A stretch of 64,000 nt of DNA from Epiperipatus broadwayi (taxonomy: Eukaryota > Onychophora > Udeonychophora > Euonychophora > Peripatidae): NCBI GenBank assembly GCA_028023455.1, contig JAQFVV010012509.1:682001-746000 (forward strand), written 5' to 3'. Position 1 is the first letter of the stretch; the number at the start of each line of letters is the position of its first letter. Positions 37,451-46,799 of the stretch are shown one piece after another. The notes under the pieces are model-generated. The model made no database searches, had not been told where the DNA came from, and saw only the letters and a program-made list of their open reading frames with translations. The position numbers were made by a program, and so were the translations under genes.

Positions 37451-37802
37451 AAACATTTGTCTTTAAAGTGTCTTTATTTATGTGCTTCAAAAATATGTGA
37501 TGTAGAGAAGTCTATTTAACACATTTATAAAAGATATTACATATAAAAAAAAGAAAATTGAAGTTGAATTACTTCATGTGTGTGTTTAATTAAAAAACAT
37601 TAATCTTTAACTGAGATAAATTTATATCTGGGCTAAGAATAATATCTAGTTTAATAAATGATTAGCAAGAATCATTAAAATGTTTATTTAGAATGGACAG
37701 TATCTAAGTTGTGGGTGGAATAACTTTGACACTTGTAAATCAAAATCTAACAATTTATTATGATAAATACTGAACAAATGACAAAAACATGTGAGAGGTT
37801 AT

Positions 37803-37853
37803 GACTTGAACCAATTGATAAGTACTGGTTCAGCATAAAATGCATATTGGAAG
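37803..37853 (+). ncRNA. Relic hammerhead, family E, unit 2
   Basis: ACCAA, core TTGATAA, stem II GTACTG-GTT-CAGCAT, AAAA, then palindromic TGCATA and TTGG. It is the best preserved of the three but has two core substitutions. Confidence 0.5.
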
Positions 37854-38079
37854 CCATTTGTCTTTTAAGATATTTTTATTCATGTGTTTCACGAATATGG
37901 TCGAGAGGAAGTTATTAACTACATATATAAATGATATTACGCATAGATAAAGGGAAATGAAGTTGAATTACTCTATATGTGTGTTTAATTTTAAAAAAAC
38001 AACAGATATTAATCTTTAACAGAGGTTTAAAGTTTATATCTGGGCTAAGAATAATCTCTAGTTTAAGTAAATAACCTGT

Positions 38080-38345
38080 GATTTATGCTTTACATTTGTC
38101 TAAATATGATAATGTAATTCGTGCTATCGCCATTAATCATAAAGAAGCATGTTTTGTTATTTCAAAAAGATGGTCTTAAGGACTCATTTGCATAGAATTT
38201 GCATATCGTATTTATATAATGATTTCAAAGAATGAGTCATAACTGGCTATGATTATGAGAAGTACATCTTCTTGAAAGCGCTCAGCCATTTAATTTATTT
38301 TTCTATTTGTTACAGCTTTACATCGTGTGATAGCACGATTTATAT
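38080..38345. mobile_element. MITE inserted in the family E array
   Basis: Interrupts unit 2 between two occurrences of ATAATCTCTAGTTTAA. It shares GCTTTACAxxTGTCTAAA near one end and GAAAGCGCTxAGCCAT near the other with the clearer MITE at 39856-40123, so it is a diverged copy of that family. Confidence 0.5.
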
Positions 38346-38644
38346 TATCATAATCTCTAGTTTAATAAATGACTAGGTCCATTTGTCTAGAGTGGATTGT
38401 GTTAAAATTATAGGTGGAATATTTGATACTTGTAAATGAAAATGTAACAATATATTATTGATAACTGCTGAACATATTTTTAAAAAAAACGAAAAGGCTT
38501 TATTACTTGATAGCTCATAAGAAGTTCGAACACCAGAATTGTGAGCATCAAAATGGATTCTGGGACTTTCTGACCTCAAGGTGGATGCTCCAACATCACC
38601 AAACTATGCTGAACATATAATAATGATATATGTGAGAGATTATG

Positions 38645-38690
38645 GCCTGAGACAGCTGATAAATGCTGGTTTGTATCTTGGGAGTCAGTT
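38645..38690 (+). ncRNA. Relic hammerhead, family E, unit 3
   Basis: Core CTGATAA and half of stem II (ATGCTGGTT) remain. The other half of stem II and GAAA are deleted before TATCTTGG. Confidence 0.4.
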
Positions 38691-39137
38691 GTCTTTTAAG
38701 ATGTCTTTATTTATATGTTTCAAGAATATATGATGGAGTGGAAGTTATTCAGTACATCTACAAAAATCATTTATGATAATAACTAATAACCATTAATCTA
38801 TGATTATCACTACAAATCTGTGATACTGTGTTTATCACTAATAATTATTAATTGTAATCACTAATAGCCATTAATCTGAAACCTAAAAAAAAAAAATTCC
38901 CATACCAAATTTTCAAAAATATGTAAAATCTATAGTACTTAATAGTAGTTGTTATGCAAGTTAAAATCTTTTTGTTCTTCATAACAAGATAGGTATAAAA
39001 TTTTTAATATGCTTTCAGTTAAAATACGCAATATTTTAGTATATAGGGTATATGAGCACAGACTTTCACATGATCCACCACTCTCCACACTATCTTATAA
39101 TACTGATACACTTGAACACATATATGTTGAAAATATA

Positions 39138-39198
39138 AATAATCACCAATACATGTATTTCATGCTAATCCAGCAATCATCAGTTGGTCCAGATTACC
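39138..39198 (-). ncRNA. Hammerhead ribozyme motif, family B
   Basis: Minus strand: stem I GGTAATC-TGG-ACCAA with TTGGT-GATTATT, core CTGATGA intact, stem II TTGCTG-GAT-TAGCAT, GAAA intact, and stem III zone TACATGTA ending in a GTA cleavage triplet. Stem III is weakened relative to the other copies. Confidence 0.7.
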
Positions 39199-39610
39199 AT
39201 CTCTACACATATATGCTATAAGTGCTCAGATATATATTAAGATAGCCAATCCTCATACTTTAATGGACAGGCTTCAATCCATTCCACACTCCAACACTTC
39301 AACCATCCTTCCAATTGAAAATCTGATGATGGAATGCTCAAAGGTCACCCTGAGGCTGAGATTCTTGTCACACCCATGTTGACCTAAAGTCAATCTGACC
39401 CCTCATGTACAGGACATAATCCATTCAATACATATACAAGAGATAGGCAGACATCTCTATTATGTAATAACTGACACACAGGCTTATTATATACCTGTGT
39501 TTATATATGTAATATATAGGGTATATGAGCACAGAGTTTCACACAACCCACCACTCTCCACACTATCTCATAATACTGATACACTTGAACACATAAATGT
39601 TGAAAAGATA

Positions 39611-39638
39611 AATAATCACTAATATACGTATTTCATGC
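39611..39638 (-). ncRNA. Half hammerhead, family B
   Basis: Only GCATGAAA, TACGTATA, TTAGTGATTATT remain. The element turns into its inverted end exactly inside stem II. Confidence 0.55.
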
Positions 39639-39855
39639 TTATATACCCTATATATTACATATATAAACACAGGTATATAATAAGCCTGTATGTTTCAGCA
39701 ATTATATTTTAATAAATTTACATATTTTAATAAATTTTTCATAATATTCTAAAACATCACCAATAATAAAAAACATAAAATTTATATAATTTTAAATATA
39801 TTAATATAATCTTTAGATTGTTTTATATTTGAGTCAATTTAAAATATAAGTTTGA

Positions 39856-40123
39856 GTAATTTAAATTTTGCGCTTTACACAAAAAAGTGAAGCTTGTCTA
39901 AAATATTATTAAAGAGTTATATGGCTAAGCGCTTGCAATCTCCAGAAAATGGTCTTTATGAAAGTAAACTTTGCATAAATTTTGCATAAATCACCACTAA
40001 ACTTTAATTATAGTAGGCTATGAATATGGAGACTTAAGTTCTCTGAAAGCGCTTAGCCATATAACTCTTTAATAATATTTTAGACAAGCCTTACTTTTTT
40101 GCGTAAAGGGCAATTTAAATTAC
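39856..40123. mobile_element. MITE with about 75 bp terminal inverted repeats
   Basis: The arms read inward as GTAATTTAAATT, GCTTTACAC, AAAAAAGT, GCTTGTCTAAAATATTA, AGAGTTATATGGCTAAGCG on both ends, with only a few differences. The centre is about 110 bp. The conserved long TIRs suggest a fairly young copy. The superfamily is unassigned. Confidence 0.75.
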
Positions 40124-40124
40124 T

Positions 40125-40785
40125 TACTACTCAAAGGAGAAGTAGAAAACTAGTATTTTATTTCAAATATAAGTTTGAATGAATTCATTTTTCATGGCAA
40201 AATATGATCCATTAAATTCTCATGACTCATAAGAATGAAAAAAACCCAAGGCAAATAACAATGTATCCAAACCCAAAAGAGGAAGGCAGTCATCTAATGA
40301 ATAAAAATATATACGTAATTAAAAGTAGCGTAACAACATTTATTTAATAAAAGCAAGGTGTTTTATATAATTGTAACAAAATAAAATCAAAAATATTAAT
40401 GTTGTAATAATAAGTAAAAAAAATAATGCATGTAGTATAGGGAGTACTCATTCACAATTAACAAATTTTCAATGAAATAGTGCAATTGTACACTCCATAA
40501 AACATTCCTTACAGATTATCTACAACCTCACTAAAATCGATGATTTGTCATGTGCAAAATGATACATCTTCTGCCAGATAGAGAAGATTGTAGTATTTCA
40601 TCATTATTATTTCTGTAACGTAATTTTCACTATACCACTTATGCAAGATAGGAACAGGTTTTTATTCACTTTTAATACTTTGTGTAGTCCCTACCTTGCA
40701 TGAGAGTAGTGTAGTAAAAATTACCCTACAGGAATATTATTTACTAAATGAATAATCTTTAGTCTAATGAATGACTAATAAACAT
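40125..40785. other. AT-rich stretch, nothing recognised
   Basis: Contains one hairpin-like pair (TACCACTTATGCAAGATAGG near 40630, TACCTTGCATGAGAGTAG near 40692) and nothing else I can place. Confidence 0.4.
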
Positions 40786-40789
40786 TATT

Positions 40790-41975
40790 AATATATTTTA
40801 TCATTACTTTAACCATTTTCAATCTCTTGTGATATGAAATTCTCTTCACTACATCATTCCAGTAAAATTCCTTATTTATTATCTTCACACATGCTCTTTT
40901 TACCCTAATCCTTAATTTGACACTATTGGTAACAATTCATAAAGCTCTGAATCAATATTACAAAAACAACCACACATGTGCAAAATCTAGATAACTTAAA
41001 GATCTCTATTTATTTTTATTGCTTTATCTTCACATATTAACTTATAAAATACTTTCTGTAAAACTATTGCAATTTTTTTTTTGGAAATGTAGAATGTTAA
41101 TCTTTTTACTATCACCAAAGAGTCTAGTTATTACTACCACAATTCCTCAGAATTTTACCATATTGTCATATATGTATATATTGATTTTTTAGACATTTAA
41201 CTGCTGTTAAAGTGTTTATAGAATCAAATGCTTTCTCATAATCTATAAATTCAAAGAATAATGGCAATTCATACCAATGGTTTTATTCTATAACTTGTTA
41301 ATATTTGGATATGATTTACAGCCAGGGCCGGATTTAAGGCAATTGGGCCCAATCGGGCCCCACACTTGAAGGGGCCTCGCTTCACCACCAAAATATTTGA
41401 TTTATATATATATTGAATTTGCATTTTATTTAAATATTTAATATATAGAGGGCCCCGCAAAAAAATCCAATCAGGCCCCACATTTATTGGATCAGGGCCT
41501 GTTTACAGCATTATAAACACGTTCAAATTCCAACTTGTTTTTTCAGTTGTTTTGGTCAAAGTTCTGTGTGAATGATTTGTAATGAGTTTGATAAAAAACT
41601 TGAATACACTGACAGTTCCCTAATTTTAATCTCTTCCTTTTTATTTTCATTTTTGGCATTATTCCAACTATCACATATACATATTTTATTTGACATTTGT
41701 TATTAGCATTACCAACAATTCCTTTATTTTTAAAAACACTTCTTTTAAAGTATCTGTAATAATTACATCATTTCCTGGAGCTTTTTCTTTTTCCCTGGAT
41801 CTAATTAAATTTCTCACCACTTCATATAGAATACTTGGAATTTCAAAAGATAAAAGCAATGTTATAGAATTCTTCCATATATTTTGTTATGTTATGTCTT
41901 CCCCCCTCTCTTTTTTAATAATAATGCTACCTTTTCTTTTTATTGCCAAACAATTTTTTTTCTTTTCATGATAAA
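40790..41975 (-). pseudogene. RTE-like LINE copy, internally deleted, minus strand
   Basis: Read from 41975 downward it matches the 33741-36410 LINE: GSIIIKKERG, GKxxSRK and ITDTLKEVFLK (RT fingers, about 41900-41700), AVNHIQ, then VDYEKAFDSI-like text at about 41225, VLQKVFYKL (41065) and a decayed FADD region (about 40990). It then skips some 600 bp of protein-coding sequence and ends at about 40795 with the same GATTGAAAATGGTTAAxGTAATGA-like 3' end. Many stops. It is interrupted by a 179 bp hAT MITE. It lies directly downstream of another minus-strand copy. Confidence 0.7.
41323..41501. mobile_element. hAT-type MITE, 179 bp, inserted in LINE
   Basis: A perfect 8 bp target-site duplication, TTTACAGC, is at 41315-41322 and 41502-41509, the hallmark length for hAT. 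The ends read CAGGGCCGGATTTA and, inverted, CAGGCCCTGATCCA. The interior has GGGCCC-rich arms around an AT-rich centre. It interrupts the LINE copy between the codons for AVN and HIQ, so the LINE was there first. Confidence 0.9.
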
Positions 41976-41979
41976 TTTC

Positions 41980-43722
41980 AATCACTATTTATACATTACA
42001 GGATAAAGTTCTATCCAAATTTAATCCACTTTATCTGATCCACAGTATCTATTTTCCACATCAAACCAATAAACTTCCTTATTTCATCCAATCATCTCAA
42101 ATGTGATCTCTTTTCCAATCTCTTGGGATTCAGATTTAAGACAAAAATTATCCTTCTATTATCAACTCTTTTAGTAATATATCCAGCCAGATCCATTTCA
42201 ATTCTTAATTACTTCAATGATGTGAATGATATCTGTTCATTTTCTCACATAAGTATTTCATCGATAATCCCTTCTGGTTATTAACAACATACATTTCTTT
42301 ATACTTTGTTGGCAGTCTGAAGTCTATGGAGAACTTTTTTTTTTGAGTGTCCAAGTTAGAACTAGTAAAATACATATATTAAATACCTTTCTTTTCAAAT
42401 GCATAGGCTTATTTTCTTTTAACATTAAGTAATTTCTATCAAAAGCATGATATCCGATTTTAATTCTCTAGTTAATTCCACCCCTTATGTTTTCATCTGA
42501 ATTAATAATCTGATAAAGATATTTTGTATATGTTAACTTCTTTTAATTCATGATTATCAATATTTACTTTTTTTTTTTATAGAAAATCAATTGAAAAATA
42601 CTTTAGTCTTTTATTATTTATCTTTAATTCTACTTATTACTTTCAACTGATAATTTTTGCAAAATTTCTTGAAGTTATTTGCAAAAACCTTATTATCTGA
42701 AAAAATCTACATGATTTAAATAATCTCCATATATTTTTATTCTCTTAGCTTTCCAGTTTAATTCACAAAATACTTCTCATAAAACTGATGTAAAAGATTT
42801 TAGAAATATGGAATTATCCTATCATGAACCTCTTACCAATGTTAATCTTGTTGATGTCACCATGCAATCTAATCATTTCTAATGTAATTTTATAAATATT
42901 CTTCAGATTATAACAATGTACCAAGTCCATATCTTGAAGATCCAAAGCTGTAATCTCTAAGGTGGTGCTTATAGAATCAAATGGCCTTTTATAATCTACA
43001 AAGCTAACATATAAAAATAAATGCTAAATCATATACCAATATCAAAATGTTCTTTTATACTTTTCAAACTTATTCTTTTCTATAGCTTCTTTTCTTGCTA
43101 CATCATAGCAATATTTCCATTTGATATTATTAAGGCTTTTCTATTATCATTTTACAGAATTTCATATATTTGATTCTTTTTAATAAAATATTTTTGCAAT
43201 CCTTTTTTTATATATCTTGCTTCATCTCGTATAAAAATTTGTTTGTAAATTACTTGTTTTTACCAATTGTCTGTGTAACAGTTGCATTCTTATTGATTTT
43301 ATTTAAAGCTGAACATTTTTACTTCTGTTAATATTTTAAAATGATGTGCAAATTCGAATTCATTTGAATATTTATAAAAGTTAATAACAATTATTAATAC
43401 TATCTTCATTAAAAGTTATTATTTCTCTAATTTTGCATTGTAAGATGGATGTTATTAATGAATCATTATACATTGCAATGAATCTATTAAGGACAGGGGT
43501 GCCTTCAAATATAAATTTTCTATTAGTCAAATATAATAAAATTACTCTGTTTAGCACAGGGTGGCACTACTGTATGGAGAGAGTTTTGCCTTGTTTAATA
43601 ATAAAATTCTGTTATATCTTCATTTAAATTTTTTTTCTGTCCATTTCCTTTTATAATTTTTCTCAAATAAATAATTCACTATTTATAGTTTTTCTTTCTA
43701 GTGCAAATTCCACAAATTTCAT
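41980..43722 (-). pseudogene. RTE-like LINE copy, degenerate, minus strand
   Basis: From 43722 downward: the endonuclease end (VKRKWT-like text, about 43660), NEFEFAHHF (43350), the linker with VKQHFGIG-like SIKEHFDIG (about 43050), VDYKRPFDSIS (about 42990), LKNIYKxTxxMIRLHGDINKINIG, a FADD-like remnant, then the 3' third ending at about 41990. The RT finger region between HFDIG and VDYE is missing. Dense stops and shifts mean it is old. At its 5' edge it joins hAT transposase sequence, implying insertion into that element. A family C fragment sits inside it at 43544-43597. Confidence 0.7.
43544..43597 (+). mobile_element. Family C hammerhead element, 54 bp 5'-truncated insert
   Basis: Only the 3' end of the family is present (CACAGGGTGGCACTACTG, GTTTTGCCTTGTTTA). 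A perfect 11 bp target-site duplication, ATAATAAAATT, is at 43533-43543 and 43598-43608. A short 5'-truncated copy with a TSD is the expected product of target-primed reverse transcription. It interrupts the minus-strand LINE copy. Confidence 0.85.
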
Positions 43723-43796
43723 CTAATCTTTTGAAAATGTTCACCAAATAAAAGGCTTCATTTTTTATTGTCTTTAATTGTTAATATAGATCTTCA

Positions 43797-43858
43797 CATG
43801 ATCACCATCTCATCCTAGCACAAGGTGGCACTACTGTATGGAGAGTTTTGCCTTTGTT
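43797..43858 (+). mobile_element. Family C hammerhead element, 62 bp fragment
   Basis: A short antisense piece (CATGATCACCATCTC) joined to the sense 3' end (AAGGTGGCACTACTG, GAGTTTTGCCTTT). A 15 bp target-site duplication, TAATATAGATCTTCA at 43782-43796 and TAATGTAGATCTTCA at 43859-43873 (14/15), flanks it. Even this tiny insert has the inverted-join structure of the larger copies. It lies in the hAT pseudogene. Confidence 0.8.
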
Positions 43859-44259
43859 TAATGTAGATCTTCATTATTATTCTCAAAGAACTGCATTATA
43901 CTGTCCTATAAAGATACAAATCTGGACAGGTATTAATCATTTGAGAACCATAGGACTTCTGTGTGCAAAAGTAATAGAATAAATTGCTCATCATTATCCT
44001 GGCAAAGCTGATGAAGCATTCTATCATCTTTGGCATTTGTTTTGATCTCATTTACAGCTTTAATTACTGTATTTAAATGTGAATGAAGACTTGCACTTAA
44101 AATGTTTTCCCATAAGATGTTGTCTATGCACCATGCAATGACTACATAAAATGTTAGGTACTTCTTTCAAATAAATAACAAATCCATATCAACCCACCAA
44201 TGATAGTACATCATTAGTAGTGCATGTAACAATATTGTTTAAAGATATATTGTTTTTTT

Positions 44260-44731
44260 ATAACTTACAAGCTTAAGAGATAGGGTCATGTGATTTATGA
44301 CTCTTATTTTGACTATTTATAGTCTCTGCCATAAGTCTTATGCAATTTATATTGCTAAGACTACTAATATATGGATGGCTGAAGATCTATCAGCCCCATA
44401 TAGCTATTTGAATTGGACAGCTGGGTTTGAAGACATGTAGATGTCTGAAAATTTCAGAGTTTTCCACTCAATAGATAACTTTTAGATAAGTGCTTGGCTT
44501 TGGGTTGGTATTTTTAGATCTAGTGTCTGAACTACCCTGACACCTCTCTGAGGAGTACCAAAGCATGAAACCATGGTCAGGGGTTGGGGGGGGGTCATGA
44601 CAGAGATATTTTAAGTGCTGGCTCTGGGTAAGCATTTATCATAAAGCTTGCAGAGGAATTGGCAATCCTCATTGTTTATAACTTACAAGCTTAAGAGATA
44701 GGGTCATGTGATATATGACTCTTATTTTGAC
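44260..44731 (+). mobile_element. Hammerhead retroelement, family D, single unit with repeated ends
   Basis: About 60 bp at the start (ATAACTTACAAGCTTAAGAG, ATAGGGTCATGTGAT) is repeated at the end, offset by 418 bp, so the element is one full unit plus a partial second. One hammerhead lies between. A perfect 14 bp target-site duplication, TATATTGTTTTTTT, is at 44246-44259 and 44732-44745. It has no reading frame and interrupts the minus-strand hAT pseudogene. The overhanging-repeat form is what reverse transcription of a circular or concatemeric RNA longer than one unit would give (inference). Confidence 0.85.
44542..44584 (+). ncRNA. Hammerhead ribozyme, family D
   Basis: Stem I is ACCTCT with AGGGGT (44579-44584), 6 pairs. 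Core CTGAGGA (44548-44554) and GAAA (44567-44570) are both intact. Stem II is GTAC-CAAA-GCAT with one mismatch and one G-U. Stem III is ACC-AT-GGT, and the GTC triplet is cut after 44578. The core is complete, but stem II is weaker than in the 309-351 copy. Confidence 0.8.
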
Positions 44732-45714
44732 TATATTGTTTTTTTCTTTCTGCAAGGTATTCAATTTGTCAAAGTATGTACATAAGTCATTAATACAGCA
44801 TTATTATAGAGGAAGATAGGCTTGTCCAATTGCACTGAAAATTTAGTATTTTGAAGGATATTAGCTGTTTTTCAACATTGTCTGTCATTTCAGCAATGCA
44901 TTATTTCAGTGTCCGCACTAAAGGTATGGTTTTAACAACATCAGGTATATCCTGGTGCATTACAGTTGAAACAAATTCCTTGATAATGAGAATTATCCAA
45001 GTTTCACCAATATTATGACTTCTGCTATCAATTTTGATATTTAATAATTTACAGTTAATCCATTTTCATTCTTTGCATTTAGTTTTTGAAATGAAGATGC
45101 AATTGTTGAATGATTTTGAAATTTTCTGTAGATCTCTTGTTTGTTTTTTTCTTGAGGGTGCTTTGCTACAAGATGCACACACAATCAACTTGGCTTCATC
45201 ACTTCATTTGATAATGTTTTGTGACACCATAAACACTTCAGAAACTGTTTGTTACAGATTTGATAAAACTACAAATGTATTTCTTTTTTTGAGACATAGG
45301 TTAAAATTGGTTAAAAAATTTATAACTTTTTACAAACTGGCTTGAGATCACACTCAATTAACCTTAAATACTCATAGACCACTATAGATAAAGAGATAGA
45401 CAACATGATTATTACAAGTTGTTTGATTATTGTTGCAAGTCATAAGTACAGAGCCATATAACTCATTGTTTGTTTTCTTGTATTGCAGATCAGAAGTGTA
45501 ATTGCAAACCATATATCAAGATAATATGGAAATTGGATATATTTTTACCAAATAAGCATATTTCATGAGAGGCAGAAACAATTTAAACGCCTGTTGCACT
45601 GTTATAGTAATCTATAGTTTTTTTAACAACTGGCAAATACTCAACCCACATCTGAAAGCCTCAAACGCCCACTAAGTGGGCAGTGAGGATCAGATTGGCA
45701 ATCCTTATTCTAAA

Positions 45715-45764
45715 TGTTGGTGATATTGTATTTAAGTTTAGTTCTGTAAAATCTCGGAAAATAC
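45715..45764. other. Spacer before family B element
   Basis: Unremarkable AT-rich DNA between the hAT pseudogene end and the target-site duplication of the next element. Confidence 0.4.
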
Positions 45765-45916
45765 ATTTATAATTATAACTGAAACACAGGCTTATTATAT
45801 ACCTGTGTCTATATATGTAATATAGGGAATATGAGCACAGATTTTCAGATGATCCATCACTCTCCACTCTATCTCATAACACTGATACACTCAAGCACAT
45901 ATATGCTGAAAAGATA

Positions 45917-45977
45917 AATAATCACCAATATACGTATTTCATGCTAAACCAGCAATCATCAATTGGTCCAGATTATC
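45917..45977 (-). ncRNA. Hammerhead motif, family B, core C mutated
   Basis: Minus strand: GATAATC-TGG-ACCAA, core TTGATGA (first C changed to T), TTGCTG-GTT-TAGCAT, GAAA, TACGTATA, TTGGT-GATTATT. All helices are kept, but the invariant core C is lost. Confidence 0.75.
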
Positions 45978-46161
45978 ATCTCCCACACGTATACACTATA
46001 AGTGCTCAGATATATATTAAGATAGACAATCCTCATACTTTAATGGACAGGCTCCAATGTGGTATACACTCCAACTCTTCAACCTTCCATCCAATTGAAA
46101 ATCTGATGATGGAATGCTCGAAGGCCACCCTGAGCACTTATAGTGTATATGTGTGGGAGCT

Positions 46162-46222
46162 GATAATCTGGATCAATTGATGATTGCTAGTTTAGCATGA
46201 AATACGTATATTGGTGATTATT
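46162..46222 (+). ncRNA. Hammerhead motif, family B, core C mutated
   Basis: Same C-to-T core change (TTGATGA, 46177-46183) as the inverted copy at 45917-45977, so the two derive from one template. GAAA is at 46199-46202, TACGTATA at 46203-46210. Confidence 0.75.
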
Positions 46223-46629
46223 TATCTTTTCAGCATATATGTGCTCGAGTGTATCAGTGTTATGAGATAGAGTGGCGAGTGATGGATCATCTGAAAATCT
46301 GTGCTCATATACCCTATATTACATATATAGACACAGGTATATAATAAGCCTGTGTTTCAGTTATTACATTGTAGAGATGTCTGCCCATCCTTGCATATGT
46401 ATTTAATGGATTATGTCCTGTACATGTGGGGTTCAGATTGACCTTAGGTCAACATGGGTGTGACAAGAATCTCGGTCTCAGGGTGGCCTTCGAGCATTCC
46501 ATCATCAGATTTTCAATTGGATGGAAGGTCGAAGAGTTGGAGTGTGTAGCAGATTGGAGCCTGTCCATTAAAGTATGAGGATTGTCTATCTTAATATATG
46601 AGCACTTATAGTGTATATGTGTGGGAGAT

Positions 46630-46690
46630 GATAATCTGGACCAACTGATGATTGCTGGTTTAGCATGAAATACGGATATTGGTGATTATT
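46630..46690 (+). ncRNA. Hammerhead ribozyme, family B, intact core
   Basis: CTGATGA (46645-46651) and GAAA (46667-46670) are intact. Stem I is GATAATC and ACCAA with TTGGT and GATTATT. Stem II is TTGCTG-GTT-TAGCAT. The stem III zone TACGGATA has one change from the palindrome. Cleavage is predicted after 46678. Confidence 0.8.
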
Positions 46691-46799
46691 TATCTTTTCA
46701 GCATATATGTGCTTGAGTGTATCAGTGTTATGAGATAGAGTGGAGAGTGATGGATCATCTGAAAATCTGTGCTCATATACCCTATATTTATAATTATAT

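Larger units (their letters stand above)
37300..38880 (+). repeat. Family E tandem array, about 400 bp unit, relic hammerhead element
   Basis: Three direct units are recognisable by GACTTGxACCAA, CTGGTTCAGC, CATTTGTCTTT, a TTATATCTGGGCTAAGAATAAT block, TAGTTTAATAAATGA and GTGGAATA. The first two anchor points (37409, 37810) are 401 bp apart. The third (about 38651) is 841 bp further on because a MITE (38080-38345) and about 145 bp near 38470-38615 are inserted. Each anchor is a decayed hammerhead closely like family A. Short TAATCACTAATA-type repeats flank the array on both sides. No coding sequence. Confidence 0.65.
39040..39698 (-). mobile_element. Hammerhead retroelement, family B, tandem copy with inverted end
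   Basis: Antisense units begin at 39043 and again at about 39520 (GGGTATATGAGCACAGA, CCACTCTCCACACTATCTCA). The two hammerhead cleavage points are 473 bp apart, although the second is only a half site. The right end (39636-39698) is the inverse of 39480-39530 and forms a hairpin with it. The possible target duplication (CAATATTTTA against CAATTATATTTTA) is imperfect. No reading frame. Confidence 0.7.
43722..45712 (-). pseudogene. hAT transposase pseudogene (ZBED5/SCAND3-like), nested insertions
   Basis: On the minus strand from about 45330: KCLWCHKTLSNEVMKPSKL (zinc-binding region, broken), then HNIGETWIxLIIKEFVSTVM, VVKTIPLVRTLK, IAEMTDNVEKQLI, and, after the inserted family D element, a CTDGAPSMVG-like decayed block, LHGA, MIECFISFARIMMSNLFYYF and the QFFENNN region, then FYLVNIFKRLDE at about 43725. 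The order matches the catalytic core of ZBED5/SCAND3-like hAT proteins. The C-terminal dimerisation part is cut off by the LINE at 43722. A sequence near 45712 (AAGGATTGCCAATCTGATCC on the minus strand) may be the 5' terminal region. Numerous stops. Confidence 0.65.
45778..46785 (+). mobile_element. Hammerhead retroelement, family B, 1 kb fold-back with sense dimer
   Basis: The left third (45778-46139) is antisense. The rest is sense and spans two units with hammerhead cleavage points at 46210 and 46678, 468 bp apart. A perfect 13 bp target-site duplication, ATTTATAATTATA, is at 45765-45777 and 46786-46798. The antisense part ends mid-unit at CACCCTGAG, where it switches to the sense GAGCACTTATAGTG. 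Three ribozyme motifs in total. The short frames inside are fortuitous. This is the largest complete copy in the window. Confidence 0.85.

Noticed and set aside
45034-45345. 103-codon plus-strand open frame
   Set aside because: It is the antisense shadow of the hAT transposase remnant on the minus strand.
46080-46115. CTGATGATGGAATGCTCGAAGG resembling a further hammerhead core in family B
   Set aside because: The bases between the two boxes cannot form a stem II, GAAA is incomplete (GAAG), and no flanking stem I is present. It recurs only because it is part of the repeat unit.
45941-46180. 79-codon frame in the family B element
   Set aside because: It crosses the inversion junction of the fold-back and is not conserved in frame in the other copies.
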